This document shows positions 1 to 6,983 of a stretch of DNA of 20,630 nt, piece by piece. Made by a program: the position numbers and the translations under genes. Every line of letters starts with the position of its first letter. Positions within the stretch are counted from its first letter, which is position 1. Under the pieces are notes generated by a model. It made no database searches and was not told the origin of the DNA. It worked only from the letters and a program-made list of their open reading frames with translations. The DNA lies in NCBI GenBank assembly GCA_947460445.1, contig CANHHS010000011.1, forward strand, positions 1-20,630. Direction: 5' to 3'. Origin of the DNA: Opitutia bacterium. GTDB lineage: Bacteria > Verrucomicrobiota > Verrucomicrobiia > Opitutales > UBA953.

Positions 1-2
1 CC

Positions 3-1271
3 TCAGTAGTTCAGCGAGTCCTTACCGTACCAAGGCCGGAGCACCTCGGGTATACGAACCGAGCCATCCGCCTGCAAATTGTTCTCAAGAATAGCTGCCA
101 AGACGCGTGGCAAGCCAAGGCCAGAACCATTCAGTGTATGCACAAAGTTAGCCTTACCTTCTTTATCACGGAAGCGAATGCCAGCTCGACGTGCTTGGAA
201 GTCGGTAAATGAAGAACAACTTGAAACTTCCAACCAGCGCTTTTGGCCACCGGCCCAAACTTCGAGGTCGTACTGCTTGCTATGCGGGAATCCGATGTCA
301 CCTGCACAAATACTGAGCACGCGGTATGGAAGGTTAAGTTTTTGCAAGAGACGTTCGGCGTCCGTGCGCAATGACTCCAATTCAGACAAGGATGTCTCAG
401 GGTGAACCCATTTCACGAGCTCAACTTTATCAAACTGATGCAAACGATTCAGCCCACGTACATGTGCACCCCAGCTACCTGCCTCTCGGCGGAAGCACGG
501 AGTGTAGCCCACGCGTTTCACAGGAAGCGCATCCAGGGGTAAGATTTCGTCGCGGAAGAAATTAGTGACGGGCACTTCAGCCGTCGGGATCATATATAGA
601 TCATCGGTCTGCGCGTGATACATTTGCCCCTCTTTATCAGGCAACTGACCCGTGGCAGTGGCGCTTGCTGTATTCACCAGCAAAGGCGCATGGACCTCTT
701 CGTAACCAGCTTGGCCTGCTTCCTGTAAACAAAACTGGATGAGCGAGCGCACCAGACGCGCCATGTCGCCGACGTAAAAAGGGAAACCGGCTCCCGTAAC
801 TTTTACGCCGCGCTCAAAGTCGACTGCTTTCGAAAACCAAGCAATGTCCCAGTGCGCTTTAGCCGCCGGTGAAACTAATTTCTCAGGATCACCCCACGTG
901 GATGCGACAACGTTATCCGTCTCCGCACGTCCATCAGGAACACTCACATCAGGGATGTTGGGGACAGAAAGACAAGCGGTGCGCCATGCTTCGTCTGCAT
1001 CAGCGACGGATTTCTCGAGTTCTTTAACTTTAGCCGAAAGTGCCTTCATCTCAGCCAACTTAGCTTGAAACTCCGGCGAACCCTTGGGCAACTTCGCCAT
1101 TTCTTGATTGGCACCGTTCTGCGCTGACCGTGCGGACTCAAACTCTGTGACAGCATGCCGGCGACGTTCATCGGCTGCCAGGACCGCGTCGAGGTCGACC
1201 GTAAATTTCTTCCGGGCGATGCCCTTGCGGACGGTGTCGATTTGTTCGCGGATTAACTTTGGGTCGAGCAT
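3..1271 (-). CDS. serS: Seryl-tRNA synthetase
   Basis: Cytosolic class II aminoacyl-tRNA synthetase that charges tRNA-Ser (and tRNA-Sec where present) with serine using ATP. The 422-residue length is typical of the bacterial enzyme and the gene is complete, with its stop codon at the window edge. Residues about 1-105 form the charged, helical N-terminal tRNA-binding arm (long antiparallel coiled coil). The catalytic core shows the serine-pocket motif TAEVP at 230-234, class II motif 2 as FRREAGSWG at 260-268, and motif 3 as GSGLGLPRVLAAILEN at about 382-397, followed by the conserved IPEVLRPW end. No Shine-Dalgarno is seen; the bases just before the ATG read CTTATACCC. The upstream PEBP-like gene lies about 50 bp away on the same strand, and I see no clear terminator between them. 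Identification is secure. Confidence 0.98.
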   Translation of the reverse strand: MLDPKLIREQIDTVRKGIARKKFTVDLDAVLAADERRRHAVTEFESARSAQNGANQEMAKLPKGSPEFQAKLAEMKALSAKVKELEKSVADADEAWRTACLSVPNIPDVSVPDGRAETDNVVASTWGDPEKLVSPAAKAHWDIAWFSKAVDFERGVKVTGAGFPFYVGDMARLVRSLIQFCLQEAGQAGYEEVHAPLLVNTASATATGQLPDKEGQMYHAQTDDLYMIPTAEVPVTNFFRDEILPLDALPVKRVGYTPCFRREAGSWGAHVRGLNRLHQFDKVELVKWVHPETSLSELESLRTDAERLLQKLNLPYRVLSICAGDIGFPHSKQYDLEVWAGGQKRWLEVSSCSSFTDFQARRAGIRFRDKEGKANFVHTLNGSGLGLPRVLAAILENNLQADGSVRIPEVLRPWYGKDSLNY

Positions 1272-1323
1272 GGGTATAAGATTGCCGAATCACCCCGCCC
1301 GAGGGCAAGGGGGATTAAACGGT

Positions 1324-1932
1324 TTAGCGACGGGCGGGCGAACCCGCCGGAGGCCGCTCCCCACCAGATACATCCTTGCCGTCTTTGCCTACGAGATCCG
1401 TCCGATCGTAGGTGAAGCTCAACTCCGCAGTACCTAGAGTCCGATCTTTCATAGCCGCTAAAAGCACGTCTCGGTTCACTTGAGCTGGCGAAACCTTTAA
1501 GTCTGGAGCCGAGGAAAGCGCATAGAGCGTGAGGGTGTACGTCTTCACACCTGGACCCTTGGAGTGCGGCGGGGCGTAGCCTTGCGATCGATTAACACAA
1601 TTACTTCCAAAGACCCCAATGCCCTTTGTAGCTTTGGCGAGCGACTTTGTCTCAGCGGGGATATTGTAAACGGTCCAATACCACTTAGCCGCTTCGCCCT
1701 CATGAGGAAAGTGGTGCATGATAAGCGCGAAAGACTTCGTACCCGCAGGTACGCCGGACCATTCGAGTGGCGGACTCACCCCGTCGCCATCGCCTGTAAA
1801 CTCTCGAGGCAAGGCACCACCATTCGCAACTACCGGACTGCGTAAAACGAAACCTGGGGAAGCCTTTGGTTTTACGTCAGCCGCCTGCAGGCAACATGAT
1901 GTCAGAAAAAGGATGAAGGTAGTGGCGCGCAT
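1324..1932 (-). CDS. Exported YbhB/YbcL-type PEBP-family protein
   Basis: A 202-residue protein of the phosphatidylethanolamine-binding protein (Raf kinase inhibitor-like) family. The bacterial members have no settled function. The N-terminus is a short hydrophobic signal; cleavage after LQA (about residue 17) gives a periplasmic protein, but LTSC at 10-13 also resembles a lipobox, so it could be a lipoprotein. The family core is recognisable: SPPLEWSGVPAGTKSFAL at about 53-70, WYWTVYNIPA at 84-93, and YTLTLYALS near 132-140. The usual aspartate-proline ligand-pocket motif (DPDAP in typical members) is replaced by HHFPHEGE at about 73-80, and the later part reads GYAPPHSKGPG. The C-terminus is proline/arginine-rich. 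It lies 30 bp from the preceding minus-strand gene, so the two may be co-transcribed. The family is fairly sure; the role is not known. Confidence 0.85.
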   Translation of the reverse strand: MRATTFILFLTSCCLQAADVKPKASPGFVLRSPVVANGGALPREFTGDGDGVSPPLEWSGVPAGTKSFALIMHHFPHEGEAAKWYWTVYNIPAETKSLAKATKGIGVFGSNCVNRSQGYAPPHSKGPGVKTYTLTLYALSSAPDLKVSPAQVNRDVLLAAMKDRTLGTAELSFTYDRTDLVGKDGKDVSGGERPPAGSPARR

Positions 1933-1962
1933 ATCGATTGAACCCCAAAGAGGTTTTTTAGT

Positions 1963-2658
1963 TTAAAGTCCGCGAGCAATGCGGCCGTTAAGGTATTTAG
2001 CCACCCAAGCGAGCCGCTCACGACTAACACCCGAACCGCATTCATATTCCTGCTCCTTACCTTTCAGTAATACTTGGTGCTGAATTTGGTAACTACCACG
2101 CCGCGAGCGTGAAGTTGATTCAATAATCTCCGCATGATCGTAGTCTAACCAGCGACGGCGGCGCGTCCAATAAAGCCCAAGAAAACCGACCCGGTGCCGC
2201 AGTTCGTCTCCGCGCACTTCCAGGATGAACTTACCACAGAGCGCCATCATCGCGATGGATCCGAATAGCAGCGTGCCAAAGAGAAATGGAATCCCGAAGA
2301 GCGACTGAAAGAGACTGAACTCGCCGCTGTAAATCTGAGTGCCGTAGATGCCGCCAAGCGACCCACCACTCCAGATACACATGAAGGGAACAAGGAACCA
2401 AGCTAAGGCGCTACGCGTCGTGACACTGATGCGAAAACCATCCATGGATTCCTCGACTTGGACACCCTTGGGCGGATGGGTCGGCATCGCTTGAGGTCGC
2501 CGCGCAAAGGGTAGCGCTGTCTTACACGCTTCGATGCCAAATGATTGGTCGCACGAACGACAAACGGCCAGCCCTGCCGACGGAGCAATTTCCGAGGCCG
2601 GAATCGGCAAGCCGCACTCGGGACAATGAAGTTCCATACCGAGAAACTGAACAGTCAT
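1963..2658 (-). CDS. Zinc-ribbon membrane protein of unknown function
   Basis: I do not recognise a named family. The 231-residue protein starts with two CxxC pairs (Cys12/15 in CPECG and Cys33/36 in CRSC), a zinc-ribbon layout often seen at the N-terminus of proteins that sort or sense at the membrane. A linker (about 45-80) is followed by two likely membrane segments, about 84-104 and 117-141. After these comes a cytoplasmic-looking basic/aromatic domain (VRGDELRHRVGFLGLYW, then an arginine run RRRR, about 148-170) and a soluble C-terminal tail with scattered cysteines. An alternative start at the methionine directly before the zinc ribbon (ATG at 2635-2637) gives 224 residues and is about as likely; neither has a convincing ribosome-binding site. 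It sits between ndk and the PEBP gene on the same strand, behind a probable ndk terminator. Confidence 0.75.
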   Translation of the reverse strand: MTVQFLGMELHCPECGLPIPASEIAPSAGLAVCRSCDQSFGIEACKTALPFARRPQAMPTHPPKGVQVEESMDGFRISVTTRSALAWFLVPFMCIWSGGSLGGIYGTQIYSGEFSLFQSLFGIPFLFGTLLFGSIAMMALCGKFILEVRGDELRHRVGFLGLYWTRRRRWLDYDHAEIIESTSRSRRGSYQIQHQVLLKGKEQEYECGSGVSRERLAWVAKYLNGRIARGL

Positions 2659-2687
2659 TGCCTATGGACAAGCCTTGACCCAAAGGG

Positions 2688-2721
2688 GCGGTTCCCGGCG
2701 CGCGCACGCACCGGGAACCGC
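2688..2721 (-). terminator. Hairpin after ndk
   Basis: A perfect 11-bp inverted repeat (2688-2698 with 2711-2721; arm GCGGTTCCCGG) and a GC-rich 12-base loop lie in the short gap after the ndk stop. On the minus strand it is followed only by CCCCTTTGGG, a weak U-run. It could act as an intrinsic terminator, or as a transcript-end stabilising hairpin with incomplete termination. Confidence 0.5.
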
Positions 2722-2743
2722 TTAGGGGTTTGCTATGAACCGA

Positions 2744-3178
2744 TCAGACGCGTGCTGCCTTGGGGGCAAACACCTCATCTGCGCGGAAAAAACGCCGAAT
2801 CTCGTCCTCTGCAGCTGCAGGGCTATCAGATGCGTGACAAACGTTGCGCATCATTTCGGTACCAAAATCTCCGCGAATCGTGCCCTTGGGGGCGACCTTT
2901 GAATTCGTCGGACCTAGCAACTCGCGGACGCGGGCAATCACGTTCTCGCCCGAAAGGACGAGGGCGATGACAGGACGCGAGGACATGAAGGCCTCAATTT
3001 CAGGGTAAAACGGTTTGTCTGCTACGTGGGCGTAATGCTCGCGCAAGACAGATGGGGTCAGATTCATCATCTTTGCCGCACGAATTACGAATCCAGCTTG
3101 TTCAAAGCGGGCAATAACCGTGCCGCAGAGATTCTTCTCCATGGCGTCGGGTTTAAGAATAATAAGGGTCTGTTCCAT
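2744..3178 (-). CDS. ndk: Nucleoside diphosphate kinase
   Basis: Moves the gamma phosphate of ATP to NDPs through a phosphohistidine intermediate, balancing NTP and dNTP pools in the cytosol. I chose the start at 3178 (MEQTLIILKPDAM), which gives the usual family length of 144 residues; the open frame continues 26 codons further upstream but those codons resemble no Ndk. A plausible ribosome-binding site, GAGGG, lies about 9 bases before this ATG. The active-site stretch is NVCHASDS at 112-119, with the catalytic histidine at 115; the usual NxxHGSD has A in place of G. The Lys of ILKPDAM and the RPV segment at 68-70 are also typical. ispF lies about 100 bp upstream on the same strand, and that gap holds a palindrome and a hairpin over the ribosome-binding site, listed separately. 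Confidence 0.96.
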   Translation of the reverse strand: MEQTLIILKPDAMEKNLCGTVIARFEQAGFVIRAAKMMNLTPSVLREHYAHVADKPFYPEIEAFMSSRPVIALVLSGENVIARVRELLGPTNSKVAPKGTIRGDFGTEMMRNVCHASDSPAAAEDEIRRFFRADEVFAPKAARV

Positions 3179-3184
3179 AATGGC

Positions 3185-3203
3185 ACCCTCGGTAGACGAG
3201 GGT
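3185..3203 (-). promoter_or_regulatory. Hairpin covering the ndk ribosome-binding site
   Basis: A 7-bp inverted repeat (3185-3191 with 3197-3203, five-base loop) lies just before ndk. On the minus strand its 3' arm, CGAGGGT, contains the GAGGG that would serve as the Shine-Dalgarno about 9 bases before the ATG. Folding would hide that site. The pairing is visible in the sequence; a regulatory role is inference. Confidence 0.35.
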
Positions 3204-3216
3204 TGTTTAAAATGAC

Positions 3217-3230
3217 AGGTCACCTGACCT
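3217..3230. promoter_or_regulatory. Palindrome upstream of ndk
   Basis: AGGTCACCTGACCT is a perfect inverted repeat (6-bp arms, 2-bp centre) in the ispF-ndk gap, about 40 bp before the ndk start. On the minus strand a TTGAAC lies slightly upstream and an AT-rich stretch slightly downstream, so the palindrome would fall inside a promoter if that is where transcription starts. The shape fits a dimeric repressor site, but no regulator is identified. Confidence 0.3.
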
Positions 3231-3280
3231 CGGACAAGTTCAAAAGCCAGGGGCAAAAAATCCGCCTAACCCTCTAAAAT

Positions 3281-3766
3281 TCAGGCCTTTATGAGCAATA
3301 CGACAGCGTGACAGGCAATCGCCCGACCCTCACCAACAGCGTCCATGCCTTCTTGGGTTGTCGCCTTAACCCCTATTTGGTCACCCGTAACCCGAAGCAG
3401 TGCCGACAGGTTCTTACGAATAGCTGGGACATGGGGGGCCATCTTTGGCTTTTCTGCCAAGACAACGATGTCGAGATTACCAATCGCCCACCCCTTTGCG
3501 GCGGCTTCCTGGACGGCCCGCTCCACAATACGCGCTGAATTCATATTCTTGAGCGCCGGATCTGTGTTTGGGAAAAGCTGGCCGATATCAGGCAAGCCTG
3601 ACGCGCCGAGAATCGCATCTGCCACTGCGTGCAAGATGACGTCAGCGTCGGAGTGACCCTCTGGTCCAACGGGTGAATCAATCTTCACACCCCCCAAGAT
3701 ACAGGGACGACCCGCAACCAAAGCGTGAATATCATACCCAAGTCCGATGCGAAAAGGCGGCTGCAT
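3281..3766 (-). CDS. ispF: 2-C-methyl-D-erythritol 2,4-cyclodiphosphate synthase
   Basis: Fifth step of the non-mevalonate (MEP) isoprenoid pathway: cyclises CDP-methylerythritol 2-phosphate to methylerythritol 2,4-cyclodiphosphate with loss of CMP. It is a cytosolic homotrimer that uses a divalent metal. The 161-residue length is normal. Metal ligands are visible as D12-x-H14 in GYDIH and H46 in SDADVILHA. The segments GPEGHSDAD (34-42) and LPDIGQLFPNTDP (58-70) and the C-terminal TTQEGMDAVGEG are standard for the family. No Shine-Dalgarno stands before the ATG. It is monofunctional here, not fused to IspD, and no other MEP gene is in the window. The divergent tRNA-Cys begins about 100 bp upstream of its start. 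Confidence 0.97.
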   Translation of the reverse strand: MQPPFRIGLGYDIHALVAGRPCILGGVKIDSPVGPEGHSDADVILHAVADAILGASGLPDIGQLFPNTDPALKNMNSARIVERAVQEAAAKGWAIGNLDIVVLAEKPKMAPHVPAIRKNLSALLRVTGDQIGVKATTQEGMDAVGEGRAIACHAVVLLIKA

Positions 3767-3821
3767 AGAACACTCACTAAGCCATCCATGAGTGAATGGG
3801 AAGCCCGCGTGGTGTTTTCCC

Positions 3822-3853
3822 TTGAAGCCTTCCCTCTCGCAGGCAAATTAAAG
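3822..3853 (+). promoter_or_regulatory. Possible tRNA-Cys promoter
   Basis: TTGAAG at 3822-3827 resembles a -35 box. The AT-rich AAATTAAAG at 3845-3853 lies at the right distance for a -10 region and about 12 bases before the mature tRNA 5' end. The -10 match is poor (about 3 of 6), so the assignment rests mainly on position. Confidence 0.3.
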
Positions 3854-3864
3854 CTCCCAGGAAC

Positions 3865-3939
3865 GGTGCGGTAGCCAAGTGGTAAGGCCGGGCTCTGCAA
3901 AAGCCCCATTCGTCGGTTCGATTCCGACCCGCACCTCCA
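3865..3939 (+). tRNA. tRNA-Cys (anticodon GCA)
   Basis: A complete cloverleaf can be drawn. The acceptor stem is GGTGCGG (3865-3871) with CCGCACC (3929-3935). The D stem is GCC (3874-3876) with GGC (3886-3888). The anticodon stem is GGGCT/AGCCC around the loop CTGCAAA, with anticodon GCA at 3897-3899. The T stem is GTCGG (3912-3916) with CCGAC (3924-3928) around TTCGATT. The discriminator base is T (3936), the known identity element for cysteine tRNA, and the CCA end is encoded at 3937-3939. It is the only RNA gene seen and lies on the strand opposite its neighbours, ending 10 bp before the stop codon of the convergent glycoside hydrolase gene. Confidence 0.97.
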
Positions 3940-3949
3940 CCTGGGAAAC

Positions 3950-4696
3950 TCAACGTGCCGGCGGCATTGCAAAAACGCGCACGTAATCGACGGTCATTTC
4001 AGCAGGCAGTTGATTGTTATCGATGGGATGTTTGCCAGCATCATGCCCAATCATCGTTAACCAAACTTGCTGAGGGCCTTGTGGAAAGAGTTTGGCGGGA
4101 GCCGTTAGCACAGGACGCCCGTCAAATGTCATGATGGTTTCCTGCTCACCCCAAAGACATCCCCAGGTATGGAAATCAAGCGAGAGGTCAGGCGTCTTTA
4201 CCATGGCATGCCCTCCCGCGCTCATTTTGACAGGCAATGGATTCCAGCGATGGATCGACGTGCTGTATTGCGTCAGGTTATAGGTGTCGGTCTCGACGAT
4301 ATCCATCTCTTGCAAGGTCTTGCTCGGACCTGTGCCTCCCAGGCCGTCGTACATTTGTAACCAGAAAGACCCATGCCAACCCGCACCCTTGGGGTATTTC
4401 ATCCGCGCTTCGAAATAGCCATGTGTAAACTCGCGGCGCGAAATAATTCCTGCCCCGGTATAACCTTTACCGCGAACCTCTTGCTTGCGACCCGTAAGGA
4501 CAAGCAAACCGTCACGTAACGAAATATTCTCCGGCACCTGCGTGCTCAAAAGCTTACTGTCCGTACGTACAATCCATTCGCGGTCATTCAGCTCTTTGGC
4601 GTTAAAGTCGTCACCCCACACCTGCACCCAACCCTCAGGAGGTGCAGCAGGCACAACCACTGATAATGAGAGCGCTAAGAAAATAGCGCCTTTCAT
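3950..4696 (-). CDS. Secreted glycoside hydrolase family 16 beta-glucanase-like enzyme
   Basis: A 248-residue single-domain enzyme of the GH16 family, whose members cut beta-1,3/1,4-glucans or galactans such as laminarin, lichenin or agarose with retention of configuration. Residues 1-19 look like a signal peptide (hydrophobic core, then PAAPP). The catalytic motif is EMDIVE at 130-135, giving E130 as nucleophile, D132 as helper and E135 as acid/base; the extra residue in the motif is the beta-bulge form typical of laminarinases. Family features YFEARMKYP (94-102), GWHGSFWLQ (106-114), a WGxxWG-like HTWGCLWGEQ and the C-terminal VDYVRVF strand are present. The exact substrate cannot be told. 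The ATG starts on the base after the argG stop (TAAATG), so it is probably translated from the arginine mRNA. Its 3' end faces tRNA-Cys with only 10 bp between and no terminator. Confidence 0.93.
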   Translation of the reverse strand: MKGAIFLALSLSVVVPAAPPEGWVQVWGDDFNAKELNDREWIVRTDSKLLSTQVPENISLRDGLLVLTGRKQEVRGKGYTGAGIISRREFTHGYFEARMKYPKGAGWHGSFWLQMYDGLGGTGPSKTLQEMDIVETDTYNLTQYSTSIHRWNPLPVKMSAGGHAMVKTPDLSLDFHTWGCLWGEQETIMTFDGRPVLTAPAKLFPQGPQQVWLTMIGHDAGKHPIDNNQLPAEMTVDYVRVFAMPPAR

Positions 4697-5959
4697 TTAT
4701 CGAGCAGGCTTACGCAAACTGTCCGGACCGTTCACCTTGGCATTCACGCGAAGGCGTAAGCCATTCAGGCGAATGAAGCCCGTAGCGTCGTCTTGATTGT
4801 AAGCCTTGGTAGGATCCGCCTCCATCGTGGCAATATGCGGATTGTAGAGCGAACGCGGGCTCTTGCGACCGGCAACATAAACGCCGCCCTTGTAAAGCTT
4901 CACACGAACCGTACCGGTGACATTGCGTTGGGACTCTGTGACGAGTGTCTGCAGGGCAAGGCGCTCAGGCGCATACCAAAAACCGTTATACACGAGAGCC
5001 GCATAACGCGGGATTAAGGAGTCGCGCAAGTTCATCACTTCGCGATCCATCGTGAGCGATTCAATTTGGCGATGTGCAAACTGTAAGATGGTGCCACCGG
5101 GTGTCTCGTAGACGCCGCGGCTCTTCATGCCAACGAAACGGTTTTCTACCATGTCGACGCGGCCGACGCCGTGTTTACCACCCAAGCGATTCAACTCACG
5201 CATGACGCCTAAGGGGTTCAGCTTCTTGCCATTCACAGCTACGCAATCACCGGTGCGGTACTCAAGTTCAACAAACTCAGGCTTGTTAGGCGCATCCTCA
5301 GGAGCAACCGAGAGCTTAAACATGTCCTTATGCTTCGGCGAAAATACATCGAGCCATGGATCCTCGAGGATACCTGCTTCATAGGAGATATGGAGTAAGT
5401 TGCGGTCGCTCGAATAGGGCTTCTTGGCGCTGGCCTGCACAGGAATTTTATGGCGCGCACAGTAGTCAATCATCTCAGCACGGCCCGGAAACTCGGCACG
5501 GAAAGTCTCATCGCGCCAAGGTGCGATAATTTCAAGGTCAGGGGCCAAGGCAGCAGCCGTTAACTCGAAACGAACTTGGTCGTTACCCTTTCCGGTAGCG
5601 CCGTGGGCGATAGCGGTGGCACCTTCCTTGCGAGCAATCTCCACCATGCGCTTCGCAATAAGTGGACGCGCAATGGACGTGCCGAGGAAGTATTGTCCTT
5701 CGTAAATGGCATTCGCCTGCAACATCGGGTAGATGAAGTCCTTCGCGAACTCCGCCTGAAGGTCGTCGACGTAAAGCTTAGCGGCGCCTGTCTTACGAGC
5801 CTTGGCAGGCAGACCGTCGAGTTCATCCTCTTGGCCAACGTTTGCACAGAATGCAATAATCTCAGCGTTGTGGTGCTCCTTAATCCAGGAAAGCAGGACG
5901 GAGGTGTCGAGACCGCCAGAGTAGGCCAAGACGATCTTCTTCTTAGGGGACTTCTTCAT
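4697..5959 (-). CDS. argG: Argininosuccinate synthase
   Basis: Joins citrulline and aspartate with ATP (to AMP and PPi) to give argininosuccinate, the seventh arginine step, in the cytosol. The 420-residue length is normal for the type-1 enzyme. The N-type ATP pyrophosphatase loop AYSGGLDTS is at 12-20 after a lysine-rich start (MKKSPKKK). Further family blocks are YEGQYFLGTSIARPLIAK (about 86-103) and AHGATGKGNDQVRFE (about 118-132), with the citrulline/aspartate-binding region following. The C-terminal tail is basic. It follows argF by 17 bp on the same strand and is the last arginine gene of the cluster; argH, which would finish the pathway, is not present here. The leader before the ATG is A/C-rich (CTATCCAC), with no Shine-Dalgarno. 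Confidence 0.98.
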   Translation of the reverse strand: MKKSPKKKIVLAYSGGLDTSVLLSWIKEHHNAEIIAFCANVGQEDELDGLPAKARKTGAAKLYVDDLQAEFAKDFIYPMLQANAIYEGQYFLGTSIARPLIAKRMVEIARKEGATAIAHGATGKGNDQVRFELTAAALAPDLEIIAPWRDETFRAEFPGRAEMIDYCARHKIPVQASAKKPYSSDRNLLHISYEAGILEDPWLDVFSPKHKDMFKLSVAPEDAPNKPEFVELEYRTGDCVAVNGKKLNPLGVMRELNRLGGKHGVGRVDMVENRFVGMKSRGVYETPGGTILQFAHRQIESLTMDREVMNLRDSLIPRYAALVYNGFWYAPERLALQTLVTESQRNVTGTVRVKLYKGGVYVAGRKSPRSLYNPHIATMEADPTKAYNQDDATGFIRLNGLRLRVNAKVNGPDSLRKPAR

Positions 5960-5976
5960 GTGGATAGGTTGAAAGA

Positions 5977-6924
5977 TTAGGCGCGGGCAGCAGCAAGATG
6001 GGCAAGCAGGGCCTTTTGAACATGCAAGCGATTCTCCGCTTGATCAAAAATGATACTGGCAGGACTGCTGAGAACTTCCTGAGAAACCTCTTCGCCTGGA
6101 TGAGCAGGCAAGCAGTGCATAAAGAATGCACCGGGCTTCGCCAGTGACATTAATTTCGGTGTCACGCGGTAGCTATCGAGCTCTTTGAGTCGTTGAGCCT
6201 TTTCAGCCTCCATGCCCATGCTAACCCAAACATCTGTATAGACCATATCCGCGCCACGCACCGCAGCTTCAGGGTCTTCATTAAAGGTGTACGTTGGCGT
6301 AAGCTTATCGCGACGCAGCTGCTCCTGGATTTCTCTGCCAGGCGCATAGCCCTTCGGACCCGAAAGCACGACTTCCACGCCAAGGATTGCTCCGGCAAGG
6401 ATGAATGAGTTCGCCATGTTGCAAGCGGTGTCGCCCAAGAAGGCGACTTTTCTTCCACGCAAACATTCTGCATAGGCTTCAGGCCGACCTGGTGCCCAAC
6501 GCTCAGCGAGCGTGAACATATCCGTCATCAATTGACAGGGATGCAGAAAGTCCGAAAGCGCATTGACCACAGGCATCGATCCTTGCGCAGCAAAGTCGAC
6601 AAGGAGTTGATGGTCATGGCAACGGATGACCATGCCATGGAGGTACCGCGAAAGCACGCGGGCCGTGTCTGAAACTGTTTCACCACGCGAGAGCTGCATG
6701 TCGTCCGCATTCAACATGACCGGTTGACCACCCAACTCGTGCACGCCTACTTGAAAGGAAACGCGCGTGCGGGTGCTTTTCTTGAAAAAGAGTAAACCCC
6801 AAGACTGACGAGCCAAAGACGGAGGCGTGTGACGTCCACGGCCAGCCTTAAGCGCTGCGGCCGTCGCAAAAATGGCCGCAATCTCATCGAAGCTTAAATC
6901 GGACTCCTTGAGGAAGTGTCTCAT
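5977..6924 (-). CDS. argF: Ornithine carbamoyltransferase
   Basis: Transfers the carbamoyl group of carbamoyl phosphate to ornithine to form citrulline, in the cytosol. The 315 residues carry every diagnostic motif: the carbamoyl-phosphate loop STRTR at 50-54, HPCQ at 128-131 (family HPxQ), the ornithine loop DVWVSMG at 231-237 and HCLPA at 270-274. The ornithine loop of the DxxxSMG type favours ornithine over aspartate or N-acyl-ornithine, so this is not PyrB or the succinyl/acetylornithine enzymes. Small oddities are Q in place of the usual E after STRTRVSF, and HPGEEV after HCLPA where many homologues have HRGEEV. It lies 59 bp downstream of argD and 17 bp upstream of argG. An anabolic role is inferred from the cluster. 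Confidence 0.97.
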   Translation of the reverse strand: MRHFLKESDLSFDEIAAIFATAAALKAGRGRHTPPSLARQSWGLLFFKKSTRTRVSFQVGVHELGGQPVMLNADDMQLSRGETVSDTARVLSRYLHGMVIRCHDHQLLVDFAAQGSMPVVNALSDFLHPCQLMTDMFTLAERWAPGRPEAYAECLRGRKVAFLGDTACNMANSFILAGAILGVEVVLSGPKGYAPGREIQEQLRRDKLTPTYTFNEDPEAAVRGADMVYTDVWVSMGMEAEKAQRLKELDSYRVTPKLMSLAKPGAFFMHCLPAHPGEEVSQEVLSSPASIIFDQAENRLHVQKALLAHLAAARA

Positions 6925-6983
6925 CTCAGGAAAAAGTGGACAATGACAGTACGGGCTGAATTGGACAGCGGAAAATAGCGTTT

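Noticed and set aside
1272..1323. GC-rich stretch between the PEBP gene and serS as a terminator
   Set aside because: Only a 4-bp GCCC/GGGC pairing with no U-run on the minus strand.
3685..3972. A 95-codon minus-strand frame between ispF and the glycoside hydrolase gene
   Set aside because: It is antisense to tRNA-Cys and overlaps ispF; the RNA gene explains the region.
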